Of a stretch of DNA of 64,000 nt, positions 11,093 through 23,930 are shown one piece after another. Numbering within the stretch: position 1 is the first letter of the stretch; every line of letters begins with the position of its first letter. The translations under genes and the position numbers were made by a program. A model generated the notes under the pieces. It saw only the letters and a program-made list of their open reading frames with translations, had not been told where the DNA came from and ran no database searches. The stretch is from the NCBI GenBank assembly GCA_011634665.1, contig WAEK01000009.1, positions 797,501-861,500 on the forward strand, given 5' to 3'. Origin of the DNA: Mortierella sp. BCC40632. Lineage: Eukaryota; Mortierellomycota; Mortierellomycetes; Mortierellales; Mortierellaceae.

Positions 11093-13379
11093 AAGAGGGG
11101 GAGGAAGGAGGCTAGGAGGTAGTGGAATGTGTGGGAGAGTTAGCTACGGCAGGGGTGCCTTGCTCCCTTTCTTTCAAACTACGTTGCCACTTAGGCTCAA
11201 GTTCACTACCCTTGTAACTGCAGCCGACTTCGTGACATCCTGGTCGCAATTCTATCTCTCCCATTGTACTGGACTCTCTTCCAGTTGGTGCAGCGATCTT
11301 AACTAAGGGGAACAGTTGTTTGATATGTAGTAGAGATGTACAAGCACAAACAGAATCGGAACAAAAGACCATATTGAATTCACATGTTCAGGTAATAGAT
11401 ATGTTCAGTTTATTCGTGTAATCTCAAGAGCTGATAGAAGATGAATTATAATCAAGTTGCTTGATGGAGGGAGAGTATATGAGAAGAGGAAACTGAAGAA
11501 AAGTGAGAGCCAGATAAGTTGGGAAGGACGAGGTGGCGCCATTGGTGGAAGAGGCGAAATGCCTTTACTCTGAGACGGGTATTAGCTGTGTAAATCGGGT
11601 ACGAGTTAGGGCATCGACTCTACATTGGATTTCCGGGTTAACAAAATATCCAAGGACGCGAAAGTAGGTCTACCAATGCATTTGAATATGGCAAGATTGG
11701 CTCACCACTCACAGGGGGGAGACCTGCGGTCGGCTAGTGACGAGGAAGGGGATTGGCTTGCGATGACCACCACTTCTTGCAGTTTCCAGTAGCGCAGGGC
11801 ATGGCCGATAATTGGCCCCCTCTCTCAGCAGACGAGCATTTTAGTTGGGAAGAGCTATATCATCCTGGTGTTTTCATTCTTTCCATTCCTCGCGCATATG
11901 CCCAACGTCCCATTGTCTTCTTTCTCGTTCGTTCAACCGTCCTTCGTCCACATCTCATCCTCTTATCTTCACCTGTTCACCATATCTCCACTACACACCG
12001 CGTCCACCGGTTCCCGTGGTGCCATCACCTTGCCTAATCCACACACCCTATCAGATAAGGACCCGTGCGTGTAGCACTTCCGTCACGGGGGCTGGATTAT
12101 CGCTTATTGTCCTTCAGTAAGGAGCTGTCCGCTTACCCATTCGATTAGCCCAAGCAGATAGATGTGCTCACCCAAGATTCTACGCATTGGCTTTATTGAA
12201 TTATCAACTGTTCAATACCTCGCGGGTTATTATTGTACGGGCCAGTGATTCATGTCAGGCACTCATCGAGACCTTGGGGGTTCGTTTGTTATTCAGTGAA
12301 GCTCCATCTTGATGGTTCGCGAGCTTTCTCTTTTTCTCTTTCATTGCTCCAGCCAGCCGCTTGCTCCAGCCCTGTCTGCTACTAAAAATCGCCTTGCTAT
12401 TCATTCCATTAGCAAAGGCAATCTCTCAGGCTAGGGTAGATTTCACACAACCGCAGCTCTTGCTATCCCACCACCTTCTGTTTCCACGCCTTTGTCTCAT
12501 ATATCAGTCTCTCATCGTCTCTCTGCTCGCTGTGGCAACATAATCGAGGACAGGTTTATTCTATGCCTCGAAAACAAGTGTGAAGAGCAGCACATCTTCC
12601 TTCGCCTTTCTCATTTTACCTATCCTTGCAGAAGAGTCCTTTGAATGAGCTGAAGACGAAGTGCCATCCCTACTGTGCCAACTCCTTGCTCATCCTTCGT
12701 TGTTGTTGTTGTTGCTGTTTTTGTTTTTTCCCTCTTCCTCGCTTGTTCTCTCTCCCAAGAACATGCACACGCAGATGCACACGCTCTGTTATTACATCCA
12801 GTCCCGCTTGCCACCACCCTATACCTGTTTCTCGCCATTTGCTCCACCCTCTCCTACCGTTCTCTTCATTCTCTTTTACTTACACACTTTTCCTTGTGAA
12901 TGACTAGAGTTTCTTCCAATACTCCACTTCTTGTGTTCGCTCTCAGTTTTAGCAGGCGTTTCCACCCACATTAACATCACTCGTTGCCTTACAAAGGTTC
13001 TGGTCCCACAAAAACACTCCCGTTCCTTATCTTCTTGTCACTATTTTCCATAAGTCATTCGCAAAACTTATATGGGCACTAACTAGGGCGCTAGGGCAAT
13101 GTTGGTCTTCCTTTTCCTCTTTCTTACTCCTAGTATATACCCACCACTCGCCCTCTCTCGCCTCACCATTGTATCGCCTCCCTGTAGCCCCGCATATCCC
13201 TCATGCACACAGGCATTCGCAAACATCGACTGTGACTCATTGAAACTCTTCACCCATCCCTAACCTACAACGCCTTTGACTCTAGAACTACGAGCAATTT
13301 CCACCCAAAGTCCTCACTTGACCGACTTAAACCATATCTACATTATTTGTGAGATCGCTGCGCTTTTGCAATCGCCAGC

Positions 13380-16300
13380 ATGACTGGCCACTTTAATGGA
13401 CCCGGTGGACTAGTCAGACCAGCATCACTGAAAAGCTGTAATGACAATAATATCATGAACTACTCTACCGATACCTCCATCCATCCTCTTGCAACCTCAC
13501 CACTGTCTCCTTCCTCTTCTACAGCTACTGCTCTCGCGCACCATACCATTTCAAGTTACTTATACTCTCAATTCAGCCTCAGCCATCATATCAAGCGTGA
13601 AAGTCTGAGCATAATTTACCTCAAACCATTCACCACAACTGGTCACCACAATAAACTCCATGAGGCCTCAGCCAACACGCCTGAGATCGTAATGACTATG
13701 GAGGACACAGGGGGGTGATATTCTTTTGGACACAGACAAGACCTCTCATACAGAAGAACAGCAGCCAGATGTAGAAAGTGAAGGAGGTCGCGAATGTGAC
13801 GAAGCCGATGATGATGGCGGCGGTAAGGATGAAGGTGGTAACAATAACGGTGATGATGGTGATGATGACAATTGTACAAATGGCACTGACAAAACTGGTT
13901 ATAAGTATCGGCAGCCACTTGAATTACCTTTGATCACATCAACAGCAAGGGAAAGAGGTCACCAGTTAGTCGTCGAGACAGTTTCTGCCGCAAAGTGTTC
14001 GAGTAATATCTCGAGGGATAAGAGTCCTGCCGAAACTCATATGCTGAGCGGTTGGAACTCAAGAAACAGCGCCATTTACGCCAGACACAGGACTAACCAC
14101 GAACACAGCCATAACTACAGGTACCGCATCGTCATCTAGACGATCTTCCCTTCGTCCTGCCACAGCGACTCTACCAAGTTCGACACTCCAAGAGGAGATG
14201 ATAGCGCTCTTTAAACAATTCAGGGATTTGATCCCATGTGCAATGTGTCTCTCCCGCAATACAATCCAGCGTGACGGAATGTCAGGTACAGCGCTCTTCT
14301 AAACCATAAAATGTTTTTATAATGCCAGTATTCACTTCTGCATCAAAAATTACATCTTTGTCGACACCTGTCAACTCTTGATGGTAACTTACGGTTCAAG
14401 TGCAGATCCCTAGTCTCAATAGTTCTGATCTGTAATAAGGCATGCTCATAATCTAAAATTAGGAGCATGATTGAAGGAGCTGTCTATGACTCTCCTCTGC
14501 CCTTGGCATCGATACCTGTCTTTGCATCTTCTGAAAACATCCTGGCGTTGGCGCCACCATCCCTGTCGAGTGCGGGCGAGTCTACTAAATACCCTCGTCA
14601 GTCATCTCAAAACAACCGGTAGCTACAAAAACTGGCTCCTGAGAGATTACGACAGATACAAGAGGATGATGACATCCGTGACCAAGATGGGCAGCATAGG
14701 TTACATGTGTTTAAGGCTGTTCGGAACCGGGTCTTTCCCCAAGACTCTGAAATGGACAGTGACTATCAATCAAATGATATATTTGGCACTAGAAGTCGAC
14801 ATAGTATTTTAGGACTGACCGGGTCTTTCTGTCGCCAAAATCCGTTCACAGGAGACAAGAACACAACCCTAGTTGAATATGAGGATCCCTCGTTTTGGCC
14901 TTCTAGCCATACAAGACATCTAAAAGTGTCAAGATCACCCTCACATGAGAGCAAAGACTCGCGATCCAGTTATTCTTTGAAACCTAGCTATCTAGGATCA
15001 CTACCATTCCCACCCTTGCCATCTTAGTCGTTAACCCTCGTGGTCGACAGGGGCCTGTACTCAATCACTCTCACTCTCACCCTAACATTGGGCAGCAACG
15101 GCACCAATACTTTGAGCATCATCATACTAGAGCGAGAGCCGGTAGTCTAACTAGTAATTCAAGTACGTCCTCTTTACAGTCAAGCTCGTCGTTGCACCAG
15201 GATATGAGAAGGACCTCAGCACCCTATCCAAGTGGCAGCCTCAACGGCTACACAGAAACTGAACAACCTCTATCTTATCCAGTTGTGCTAGCACCACTCG
15301 GTGATGTCTCCACTCTAGATATGCCTAAAAATTTCCTCGAGAAATCTTCCAATAAAAAAAAAACGAGACCCTTTCTCCAACACTTTCACCCTCCTCCAGA
15401 TCATTGCCTGGCCGTGATGCCCAGCTCACCTATCAAGCGCACCAAGAATCGCGGGGTCAGACTACCCAATCCTCGGTAGCACGCCCGTTACACGTCACTT
15501 GCCCGATGGCATTTGCTCTTAGAATCATCAATAAATAATCTCTCCATAAGAACTTGGACTGCAGACAACTCGAATGGGATTCATGCAGACCTCTCGATCT
15601 ATGCCAGGAATTTAAGTAGGAGACTACGGAGGTCTGCGGCAACAGTCACAATAGCCTCAAGTGCGGGCGCCTCTCCATGCGGACGAAATGCTTACTCGTC
15701 CTTAAAAACCCACTCACATGAAATGTCCACGCCCTCTTCGGTGTCGGTTCATTACAAGTAACTAAGGTGAGAAAGCGTGAATACTATCGAACTCCCTAGT
15801 CATAACGGTCCTTAGTGTCTGTACCAAGATCGCTTCTTGGATGAAGCTGAACGACGTGTGTATTATTTGACATTTAGTCGAGTATTTCTGAAGTAATGCC
15901 ACTTAGTATTAGCCACATCGCCATCGCTTTGCCTGATATTGCATGCGCCACTTGATTTATTTTTCTCTCACAGGTCCTTTGGCAAAAACACGCCAGGCTG
16001 TTTATCGAAAGAGCCATCCACAATTCTTGGCAAATATGAGCGCAGACGACCAAGACCACGACCTAGACTTGGCTCCACCTAGAAACACGATCAAGTTGAC
16101 TTGTTTCTCCAATAGTGGCCCTCCGATTGGATGAGTCATAACTCCAACACCGAGTCCTCTGGTGTTCCTTCGGATTCGTCCAGTGTGCTAGCAATGTAAA
16201 TCAACCAAAGCTCAAAACTAGTCATCGAGGTATCATAACCTCGTCCTCTTCAGTCCCCAAGATCCACAATGGCCTCGAGTTTAATGGATATGAGTGACGT

Positions 16301-16922
16301 TCCGAGTACAGGACAGGTACCATTGACATTTTCACCAACGATAGAGACAGAGTCACGCTTTCGAATGTCCATTCAGAACGCAATTTTGCAATCAAACATT
16401 AGTTTGTTAGCGACGAGCTCTGCCCAAGGACAGCGTCGATCTGCTCCCCCGGGCGCGATCAAGTCTGGGTCTTCCAAGAAACGACGAGCCAATTCTGTCC
16501 CAGGATAAAAGGGCGATGACTTTGATTATGTCATATCGCCTGTAGGACCCACCATAACCATCGAAGCGGCAGCAGCAAATAGTGCAGCAGCAGCAACTAA
16601 TAGAAATTTAAAAACGAAAACGTCGTCTCTAGTACCTTCAATCGGTCTCCAAATTCTTGGAGTTGATTTCGACCACTCTAAGACTTCACCAGATACGGCA
16701 GGTTTGCTTAGTGAATTAGGTTTGACTGGCTTGGGGGCTGACTCACCAATAATCGAAGCCCATGGTATCGTAGAGGCATCATCATTCGTGCTTTTGGAGG
16801 ACCAAAAGGAGCTCGGGATTGATTACTCGCAGTTCAGTTTACTCGAGTTGAAACAACAAGCCGGAGGATTTCAATACTGCACAACGTTGCAGCCACATTT
16901 CACTTGGATGACTTTGCATTAA
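13380..16922 (+). pseudogene. long Ser/Pro-rich reading frame broken by multiple frameshifts
   Basis: A plausible start (ATGACTGGCCACTTT) follows a CT-rich leader. Coding-looking sequence then continues through frame changes. At a G6 run (13,710-13,715), removing one G joins MTMEDTGG to DILLDTDKTSHTEEQQ. Another shift lies near 14,070-14,085, just before TNTAITTGTASSS. A further change near 14,640 enters the QKLAPERLRQIQEDDD segment. More changes follow around 15,030, 15,480 and 16,500. Other blocks include a CAMC cysteine pair (about 14,235) and an acidic segment (GGECDEADDD-like). One real intron acceptor may lie at 15,973. I do not recognise the family; composition suggests a nuclear regulatory protein. 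Either a decaying gene or one damaged by homopolymer errors plus unrecognised introns. Confidence 0.55.
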
Positions 16923-18984
16923 CACTTAAACCAAATGAGACTGAGAAAGACGGGTGTACCCCTTCTCTTGAGCTCGGTAGTAGGCCTATTTATGAGGTTT
17001 GTCCAAGAAAGGGATAGGGGAGGTTGTTGGAGTTCAATCCAACAATAATGATTGCAAAACAAGCAAGTTCCCGTACCGGTGATAATCTGCACGGGAATAT
17101 CAGGGGCCAAAAAAGGGCTCAAGAGATTCGGTTGTTGCTGAACACGAAATGAACCCTATCAGGTCTGGTGAAATTACACATATGGTTACTGAATCTGCTG
17201 GGGTGTCGTCAAGCAATGATCACTAAGGGACCTCCATTGAGCACATCCCTGGGAAGGATATCACAATGAGGGATGCAGAGATGAAATGTAGCCAAGAGGA
17301 ACCCAGAAACGAGAGAGAGATGTAAGGGTATGACGACGGCTAAAGCCTTAGCAAAGTGAGAGTGGAGTGAGAGATGGATGCCGCGTCCTTCCCTTTCAAC
17401 ATTCCTCGATAGCTTATGGATTTTTATGGAAAAAAAAAAAAAAAAATACACATCCACGCTCACTTTTCCATCTTGTGGCGATCTATGACTTTCTCTCTCT
17501 CTATTCCCTAATTAAAATATGTTACTATTTCTTGCCTCCTTTGCAAACATTTTAATATTCATCTATCTCCCCTATCCTCTCCTTAACTTCGGGATACGAG
17601 GCGACACTCAACTGAAAAATGCGGTCCGTTTTCTTTCTTATTTTTTCTACCTCCTCATTCTTTTTTCACTCCCTCTCATAGCCTTAGCACTTTATTCCCA
17701 CCTTGCCAACTCCTGTGATGCCTTTATCATTGTTTATGCCCAAATCGGAATTCCACATTTACAGGAGTATATTTAAAACATAGCTACTTCCCTCTTTATT
17801 CTTTTCTCTGCTCTTCTCTTCTTTACCCCTCGCTGGTCGGGATTCTCCTTTTCTTGCGTTATCTCGTTAGTATTTTGCAAACTTCTTGATCTCCATCCTT
17901 TATGTACATGGGAAGGGGAGAACTTCTATCTTTCCCGCTCAATGACCACCCCGTTCAGTCAGTGGTACTTGTGTAACATACTCCATCTCCTATTTCCTCT
18001 TCAACAAGATCTCTAAATGATTTACAGGTTACTTGCAAGCTATACGCATCCGATCCTGAAGGTACCATGCGGTCTGGAGGTCTACCTCATGGCTACCGTT
18101 ATTTCCCCCTTCTCTATACTCTTTCCTTTTCATTTCCTCCTCCATCAGAATTGTCCTCAGCTTGCCTTACTTGCCACACAGAGAACTATTCTTCATCCGG
18201 GACCAACAGCACGTGAGACCGAGAATGGAAAAGGGACAGGTGAATGGGTGCGTTTTCATATATACCTGTCAGTAGGACTATCGAGAAAGCGAAGTGTCTT
18301 AAATAGAATGTCGCTCCATCTATTTATTCCTTCTTCGTCTTACTATCGTGCGAAACAGTAGACGATCCGTCATCTTCATTACTGACTTGGGCGACCATAG
18401 ATGTAAGGGCATACATCTCTGGACACAGACCAATCCGTTTCCTCACCTTACTCGACTCTCCACTCCATGCTCTAAAGAGACCGTCCCTTGGTTCATATCT
18501 TGAACAAGTATCATACGTATCCTCTCATTTGGTCGCAGGACTATCGGGAACAAACCTCAGTTGGTTAATTATTCTCGTAGTCTTGTCGTCTCGCCCCGTC
18601 TTGCCTCCTGGATACTCCTACTTTTTGTGAAAATGTTGGTTCTGCTCAACAACTTCAATACACCATCTTGTAACATGTCGATACATACCCGTTTTATCCT
18701 CTAAGTCTGCGGCAAGACTATCATCGTACTGTTCCTAATGAAGAAGGCATATGTTGTTGTCGCCGTCGAGGCTACTCATGCCAACTTTATGCGAATGGGG
18801 TGGTTCCTTATTTTTTTCACTATCATCCGTTTCCCCCTTCCCTTTTATTAGATCAATGTCACTATTTCTACTTCCAACTTAGTCAATGCTGCGGACCAAA
18901 TTAGATCGAATAACATCAATAGTATAGTATTCTATCTTCTTCCATCATCTCGCCAATCATCTCACAAAAATATCCTTTACCATC

Positions 18985-19020
<36 letters not shown>

Positions 19021-19117
19021 GCTCTTTTTCTTCCCCCCCAGGTTGCCCTATCTTGATTCATCTCATCCTCTTTCACCTCCTTCTCCTCTTCCATCACCTA
19101 CATTGAATCATTATCAG
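16923..19117. other. intergenic, CT-rich upstream of cysteine synthase
   Basis: This is mostly pyrimidine-rich sequence with a poly-A run near 17,410-17,426 and a (CT)n tract at about 18,991-19,018. Open frames here are artefacts of composition. At least one upstream exon of the cysteine synthase gene, contributing the first two bases of a split codon, should lie in the 3' part, but I could not place it. Confidence 0.45.
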
Positions 19118-21058
19118 GTCTGCGTTGACATCCTCCTTCAAGAGAGGGTACTCGACAGTCCCTATCATTTCTGCTGCCAAGGTATGGATGGGTTCCTTGC
19201 TTTCGTTCCGCATTAACACGGTCTCGCAGGCCGTCTCCATGCTCTAGCATGCGCACCATAGTCTTTCTCATGCACTAACCACCACCCTTCTCATTCTCTA
19301 TTGTCAATGCGTTTATCTACTGGTATTGGACATGTGATTATATTCATATCACTTTGGCACCCAGCCTGTCAATGGATTTGTCGGAGCCATTGGAAATACT
19401 CTCTTGGTAAGTGATTCCCCTGCATCATGACAAGTCAAAGTCACCGTGTGTGTACAGTGCCTGGAGCCTAGTGTCCCCAGGGACTGATATTGTCTCGAAG
19501 TCTGATGGTATTGGGGGCAGATCGGATCGGATCGGGCTTTCATTTAAAAGCTGGAACCAACCTGTTAATCACGAAGGTCCTCCATTCTTTAGATCCGCCT
19601 GAACAGAGTGAGTGAGGAGACGGGCTGTAACATTTACGCAAAGGCTGAATTCATGAATCCCGGCGGCTCTGTCAAGGATCGTGCAGCCCTTTTCGTTGTC
19701 AAGGATGCAGAGGAGCGAGGTAGGTTGAAGGGACAAAACAAAATGAAAGAGAAGATGAAGAGAGTGAGGGATTTGGTTGCTAGCCCATTAGACCTTAAGA
19801 CTGATACTAACTCAATAAACTATTTCTCTGGGGTCTTAGGATTGATCAAGCCTGGCGGTACCGTCGTTGAAGGCACGGCTGGAAATACCGGGATCGGTTT
19901 AGCCCATGTCTGTCGAGCCAAGGGCTACAAGTGTGTCATCTACATGCCCAACACTCAGAGTCAGGAGAAGATCGACCTGCTGCGAATGCTGGGTAAGGAA
20001 TATCTGCAGCAAACCGACATTTTTTTCTACCTATTTAAATTTGGTAATCCCGATCTTCAAGAATCTCCATACATGACTCTAAATAGGTCATGAGCTTTTT
20101 GATCTTCTTAAACTTTACATTAGGCGCTGAGGTTTATCCAGTCCCCGCTGTTGCCTTTGAGAACCCCGACAACTATAACCACCAGGCTGCCCGTCACGCC
20201 AAGTCGCTCGAGAATGCAGTCTGGACCAACCAATTCGATAATACTGCCAACCGTCGTGCTCACATCGAGACTACGAGCCCCGAGATCTGGCAACAGTTGG
20301 ACGGCAACGTAGACGGCTTTACCTGCGCAACAGGCACAGGAGGCACGCTGGCAGGCATTGCACGCTTCCTCAAGGAGAAGAGCCAGGGGAAGACGAAAAT
20401 CTTTCTCGCCGACCCACCTGGGAGTGTTCTCTATAGCTACATCAAGAGTGGGGGCAAGTTAAATGAGCGAGGTGGCAGCTCCATTACCGAGGGTATTGGT
20501 CAGGGCCGTGTCACAGATAACTTGCAGCCCGATATTGAGCTCATTGACGATGCACTCCAAATTGCCGATACGAGCTCTCTGCAGATGGTCTATCGACTTT
20601 TGGATGAGGAGGGCATATATGTTGGTGCCTCCTCAGCTCTCAACGTTGTTGCTGCTGTTGAGATGGCCAAAATCTTAGGCCCTGGCAAAAACATTGTCAC
20701 GATTCTCTGCGACGGCGCCTACCGCTATCAGTCTCGTCTCTTCAGTAAGAAGTGGGTCGAGTCCAAGGGTTTATCTGATGCCATCCCTGAGCACTTGAAG
20801 AAGTGTACAACGTTAGACTATGACTACTGTAGAAGTAAAATGATATATTTTACTATTGTTCAAGAATGGCGATTCAGTCTAGTGCTGGAGTTACGGTGGA
20901 GTCTACTTGCTTTGTTTAACTCCAGCGTTCAGTCTTCGATGGTGATTCATGTGCTGACATCAGGATATTATCAAGCATATGAGTCGTTTCTGGCAAGCGT
21001 TTTCTTGAAGAATGCGATAAATGAAGTATGTCTATTGTCGAGAGAGACAGGTGAGTAG
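19118..21058 (+). CDS. cysteine synthase-like PLP enzyme with mitochondrial-type presequence
   Basis: Exons 19118-19181, 19365-19406, 19593-19719, 19840-19992 and 20124-21058 join in frame. The first exon encodes a basic, Ser-rich leader ([15 protein letters not shown]), typical of mitochondrial import; its first codon is split, perhaps AT|G. Fold-type II PLP motifs follow: GFVGAIGNT, the PLP-lysine site [11 protein letters not shown], the phosphate loop [44 protein letters not shown] and [10 protein letters not shown]. This is the fungal O-acetylserine/cystathionine beta-synthase-like family (Aspergillus CysB, yeast Mcy1), which makes or degrades cysteine. The family normally ends near AIPEHLKK. 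Here the frame runs on for about 80 unrelated residues to 21,058, suggesting a lost stop or a missed final intron. The upstream start exon was not located. Confidence 0.88.
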
Positions 21059-21424
21059 GCAAATGTGCGGGCCTTCTCTAGTAAAAAGAATGAATGCTAG
21101 AATTGTTACCAAAGCGACGCAGGCACCAGAGGCATTCGCTTAGTGGTCCTGCCAAATGTACATTAGAATAGAGGTTGGCATAGTTGGCGATACGAATTGA
21201 CTCTGAGCTCAAAAGGAATACCTTCTGTGAATGGAGAGTATAACAAGGCATCAATATTGCTTTGATTAAGGAAAGCGGAAGCTGACAAAGTCGTGTACTC
21301 CTGTGACATTACTATTCTGCGAAGAATACCCTCCCAGTGTGGTAGAGGTTGTGTTGACATTCTGGAAAAGAGAAAAGAGCGGAAGGCGAAGTATTTGAAC
21401 GAGGTAACTTTACTTATGAGTAAG

Positions 21425-21941
21425 ACTGTAATAGAACTGGACGGAATGGCCTCTGATTCAGATCCACCATGTGATACTTGTTTCTATTATCAAAGAGATG
21501 TTTCTCATAGACGCTACAGTGGTACATCAGTGTATTTTCTCCAATAATTTAGTATTTCGCTTAGTCAAAGCATTCACTTACGCGAGCGTCTTCCATTTCA
21601 GCTTCTCACTAGGACTCTCGTTGTTCCAAAGTCTACCAATAATTACTGACTTGTCGCTCATCGTGCGGGCGCCCACGAGGTTTAACATATTCTGTCGGTA
21701 TAAGAGGAAGCAACTTGTGGATTGGTAAGGATAGGAGAGCCTCAACTAACTAAAGACGATATATTCTTACTTCATTGGGCGTTGCTTTCTCCTGCTAGGT
21801 TTGGCAGAAAAGGTTGCTTCATTGGCTGGTTCTTTCTTTGGCGCGATTGGGATGTATTTGGGGCTGGTCATGGGGGCAAAGGAAAATATCATTGCTCGCC
21901 ATCAGTTGATGAAGATGTCGAATGCGCACGTGAACATTTGA
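21425..21941 (+). CDS. possible exons of a small membrane protein, incomplete
   Basis: An exon 21,799-21,941 follows a good acceptor (TCTCCTGCTAG). It reads LAEKVASLAGSFFGAIGMY, continues LGLVMGAKENIIARHQLMK and ends HVNI with a stop. It contains one clear hydrophobic helix with small residues, like a small mitochondrial or ER membrane protein. An upstream exon ending at 21,724 (donor GTAAGG) joins in frame through SVGIRGSNLWIG. An earlier piece near 21,330-21,402, with LEKRKERKAKYLNE before a GTAACT donor, may also belong. No start codon or family could be assigned, so the 5' boundary given is only approximate. Confidence 0.35.
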
Positions 21942-22330
21942 AGTAAGTGTACATTTACGGCCTCCTCATTCTATGTTGATGACTCCAGTCTGCCTCCGTA
22001 CATATAATCTCGTCTCTTTCATCCCTACCATTCATCAACAGGAATACAGAGGCTTTATGTCTTGATTTGCCTGAATCCCAAGATTCTCAACAAAGGTTCT
22101 ACTTCAACATGAAAGTCGTTTCTACCATGCCGACACCCTTTTTAGTTTAGTTGATGACGCTCGTTCAAGGTGTCTATTTCTACCCTTCTGCCCTCTCGTC
22201 ATACTCTCCATACCTCGGCTTGCACGCAAATAAGAGACAGAAATGCCCCCCCCCCGCACCCTCTCCTCCATCGCTCAATTTTAACTAAAATTCACTTTCT
22301 TAGTTACTTTTCATCACTCGTCTCTTTCCA
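21942..22330. other. intergenic region
   Basis: A short AT/CT-rich spacer with a run of nine or so C near 22,247-22,255. Nothing coding is recognised before the lectin-like fragment. Confidence 0.4.
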
Positions 22331-22552
22331 GGGAGATAGTCTTGGCAAATTTCCTCATGACAGCTCGGGCCCAGCAACAGACAGAACCCAGCCACATAGA
22401 GTTAAAGATCAAGTGTTTAATCAGATTTGCGGTCATTTTTGATCCAAGACGCTCCAATACCTCAGTCAGGGCCACTCAAGGTTGCATCAACTATGGCTCC
22501 GAGCTTGTTAATATCGACGGTACGAATATTGATCGACTTCAAGTGATAAGGT
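22331..22552 (+). pseudogene. truncated copy of the C-type-lectin-like gene
   Basis: This stretch matches exon 2 of the intact lectin-like gene at 38,284-39,130 (opposite strand) at both DNA and protein level. Shared landmarks are GDSLGKF versus GGDLGQF, DRTQPHRVKDQVF versus DRARPCRVRDRVF, and ATQGCINYGSELVNIDGTN versus ATQACVDCGSELVVIDGTN. The two halves are in different frames, with a stop between them (TTTTTGA near 22,440). The copy ends abruptly after DRLQV at an in-frame loss of similarity. No signal-peptide exon or downstream exons are visible. It is best read as a dead partial duplicate. Confidence 0.75.
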
Positions 22553-22798
22553 GAAAAAGAAGGGAGAAGAAAGGAAAGGAAAGGAAAGAGCAAAATTTTT
22601 GGGACTTTCTATTCTTCATTTCATCTGTTTTTGTTTTTTCCATTCTTATTTTCGTGGATTATGCACGGTCCGTTGCATGGGGTTACTGCGAAAGGAGCTG
22701 TTAATCCTCAAATAAGCAGGGCAAACAGAAGTCAAAAACAGGTGAAAAGGACAATACAAAAAAATTTATATAGTTGGGAATGAGTTTTTAAACCTGAG

Positions 22799-23930
22799 CT
22801 AGGCATCCTCGAGTGTAAGTTTTAGACGAACATCAAGAAAGAAACTTGGTGCTTCTGGGTAAAGAGGATCAGGTTGTCCTGAGTAAAAGTCAATGATATA
22901 GGTGATTTGTTTGCCACATCGGTCGACAACCCAGTCGTGACGATCGAAAGGAAGCGAATAGCTGCTTACGCCCAAAAATAATTGGTGTGAGCGCGAAGGG
23001 TTGATTAATTAAAGTGCAAGAGAGGAAGTTGAGGGGTCGGGGGTTAGTTTTGTAAATTTGTAAATTTGTGCAGTAAAAGAGACGTTCGCTCATGGGCTCG
23101 AATAGAGTCATTCACAAGGGCCACATTGCGCTGATTTCTCCGGTGGAAATCGATTACATACCCCATCCATGATCTAAATCTTGCCTTGGGCGTAACCTCT
23201 TTCGGCTTGCCTTCAAATTTCACAAGCTTCGGACCTCCACATTCTCTATAGATAATAGTGAATGAAGTGAACAACTCCAGTGTTAGCCTCAGCTTTAGTT
23301 GATCTCAATACGCAAGCCTCCAGTATGATGTTGTGATAAAAGCTTACACTCCTTGACCACTCTCCCATCTTAGAATATGTTTCCAGGCCATCTCGTTAAC
23401 CATATTGTGGATTGGTACAACAAACTTCATGTCTTCTTCCCGCGGATTCCAGTTCTTGCGCTTCATGGCGTTGAAAAACATCTGCTCAGAAGGATAAATC
23501 CATACTTTCTCTGAATCGCTGTCAGGATCGGGTGCATGGGCACCTGAAGACGATGTACCATTGGGGAGTTGCTGTGCAGCAGGATATGGACCCGAGACGC
23601 TAGATGCCTTCGGAATTGTTGAGTTCTCACGCACAGTACTAAGGTCTATCCTCTGAGAAGTATCACGGAACTGATCTAGAGTCCCAGGCATGTTGTTGAT
23701 TGGATCGAATTTCAGAGGAGACTCCCTGGTTGATGTTTGCTCCAGACCAGGAGCCAGCATCTTGGTAACCAAGACCGGGAAAGATGTGGAAACGATATCG
23801 CCCTGGACCTCAGGCCGCAACAAGTGTTTGTGGGTCTCTGGCGAGACGGGGCATTGTAAACGCATGCCAGTTGAAGGATCCGACAAGACTGAAAGGTGGC
23901 CTTCAGGAAGGGCAGGCAAAGAATAGTCAG
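22799..23930 (-). CDS. CYC3: cytochrome c heme lyase (holocytochrome c synthase), N-terminus unresolved
   Basis: Three - strand exons join in frame: about 23,348-23,930, 23,162-23,245 and 22,799-22,961. The family signature is nearly complete: a CP motif (QCPVSPETH), DPINNMP, the RENSTIPK block, [60 protein letters not shown], then [19 protein letters not shown] and a [19 protein letters not shown] tail. The enzyme attaches heme to the CxxCH motif of cytochrome c in the mitochondrial intermembrane space; the CP motif and the His of PFDRHDW are known heme-handling elements. Upstream, a second CP (ECPDQ) lies in frame with exon 1. A likely ATG at about 24,069 (MVVDEKLLHF) is one frame off, so an N-terminal intron or a frame break remains unresolved. 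Confidence 0.88.

Larger units (their letters stand above)
9705..13379. other. gene-poor intergenic region
   Basis: No supported coding gene was found over about 3.7 kb. It contains the 68-bp inverted repeat at 10,671-10,914, a (GAAGA)n-type tract near 11,062-11,090 and, from about 12,300, CT-rich sequence that gives spurious Pro/Leu/Ser/Cys-rich frames. The CT-rich part is probably the leader or promoter of the broken reading frame beginning at 13,380. Confidence 0.5.

Noticed and set aside
12620..12907. Cys/Leu/Pro-rich frames with possible signal peptides
   Set aside because: They lie in CT-rich leader sequence with (TTG)n; all three frames are open for the same compositional reason.
19340..19365. 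A possible AT-AC (minor spliceosome) intron end before the cysteine synthase second exon
   Set aside because: A standard acceptor CACCCAG at 19,364 joins AAK to [12 protein letters not shown] in frame, so no unusual intron is needed.
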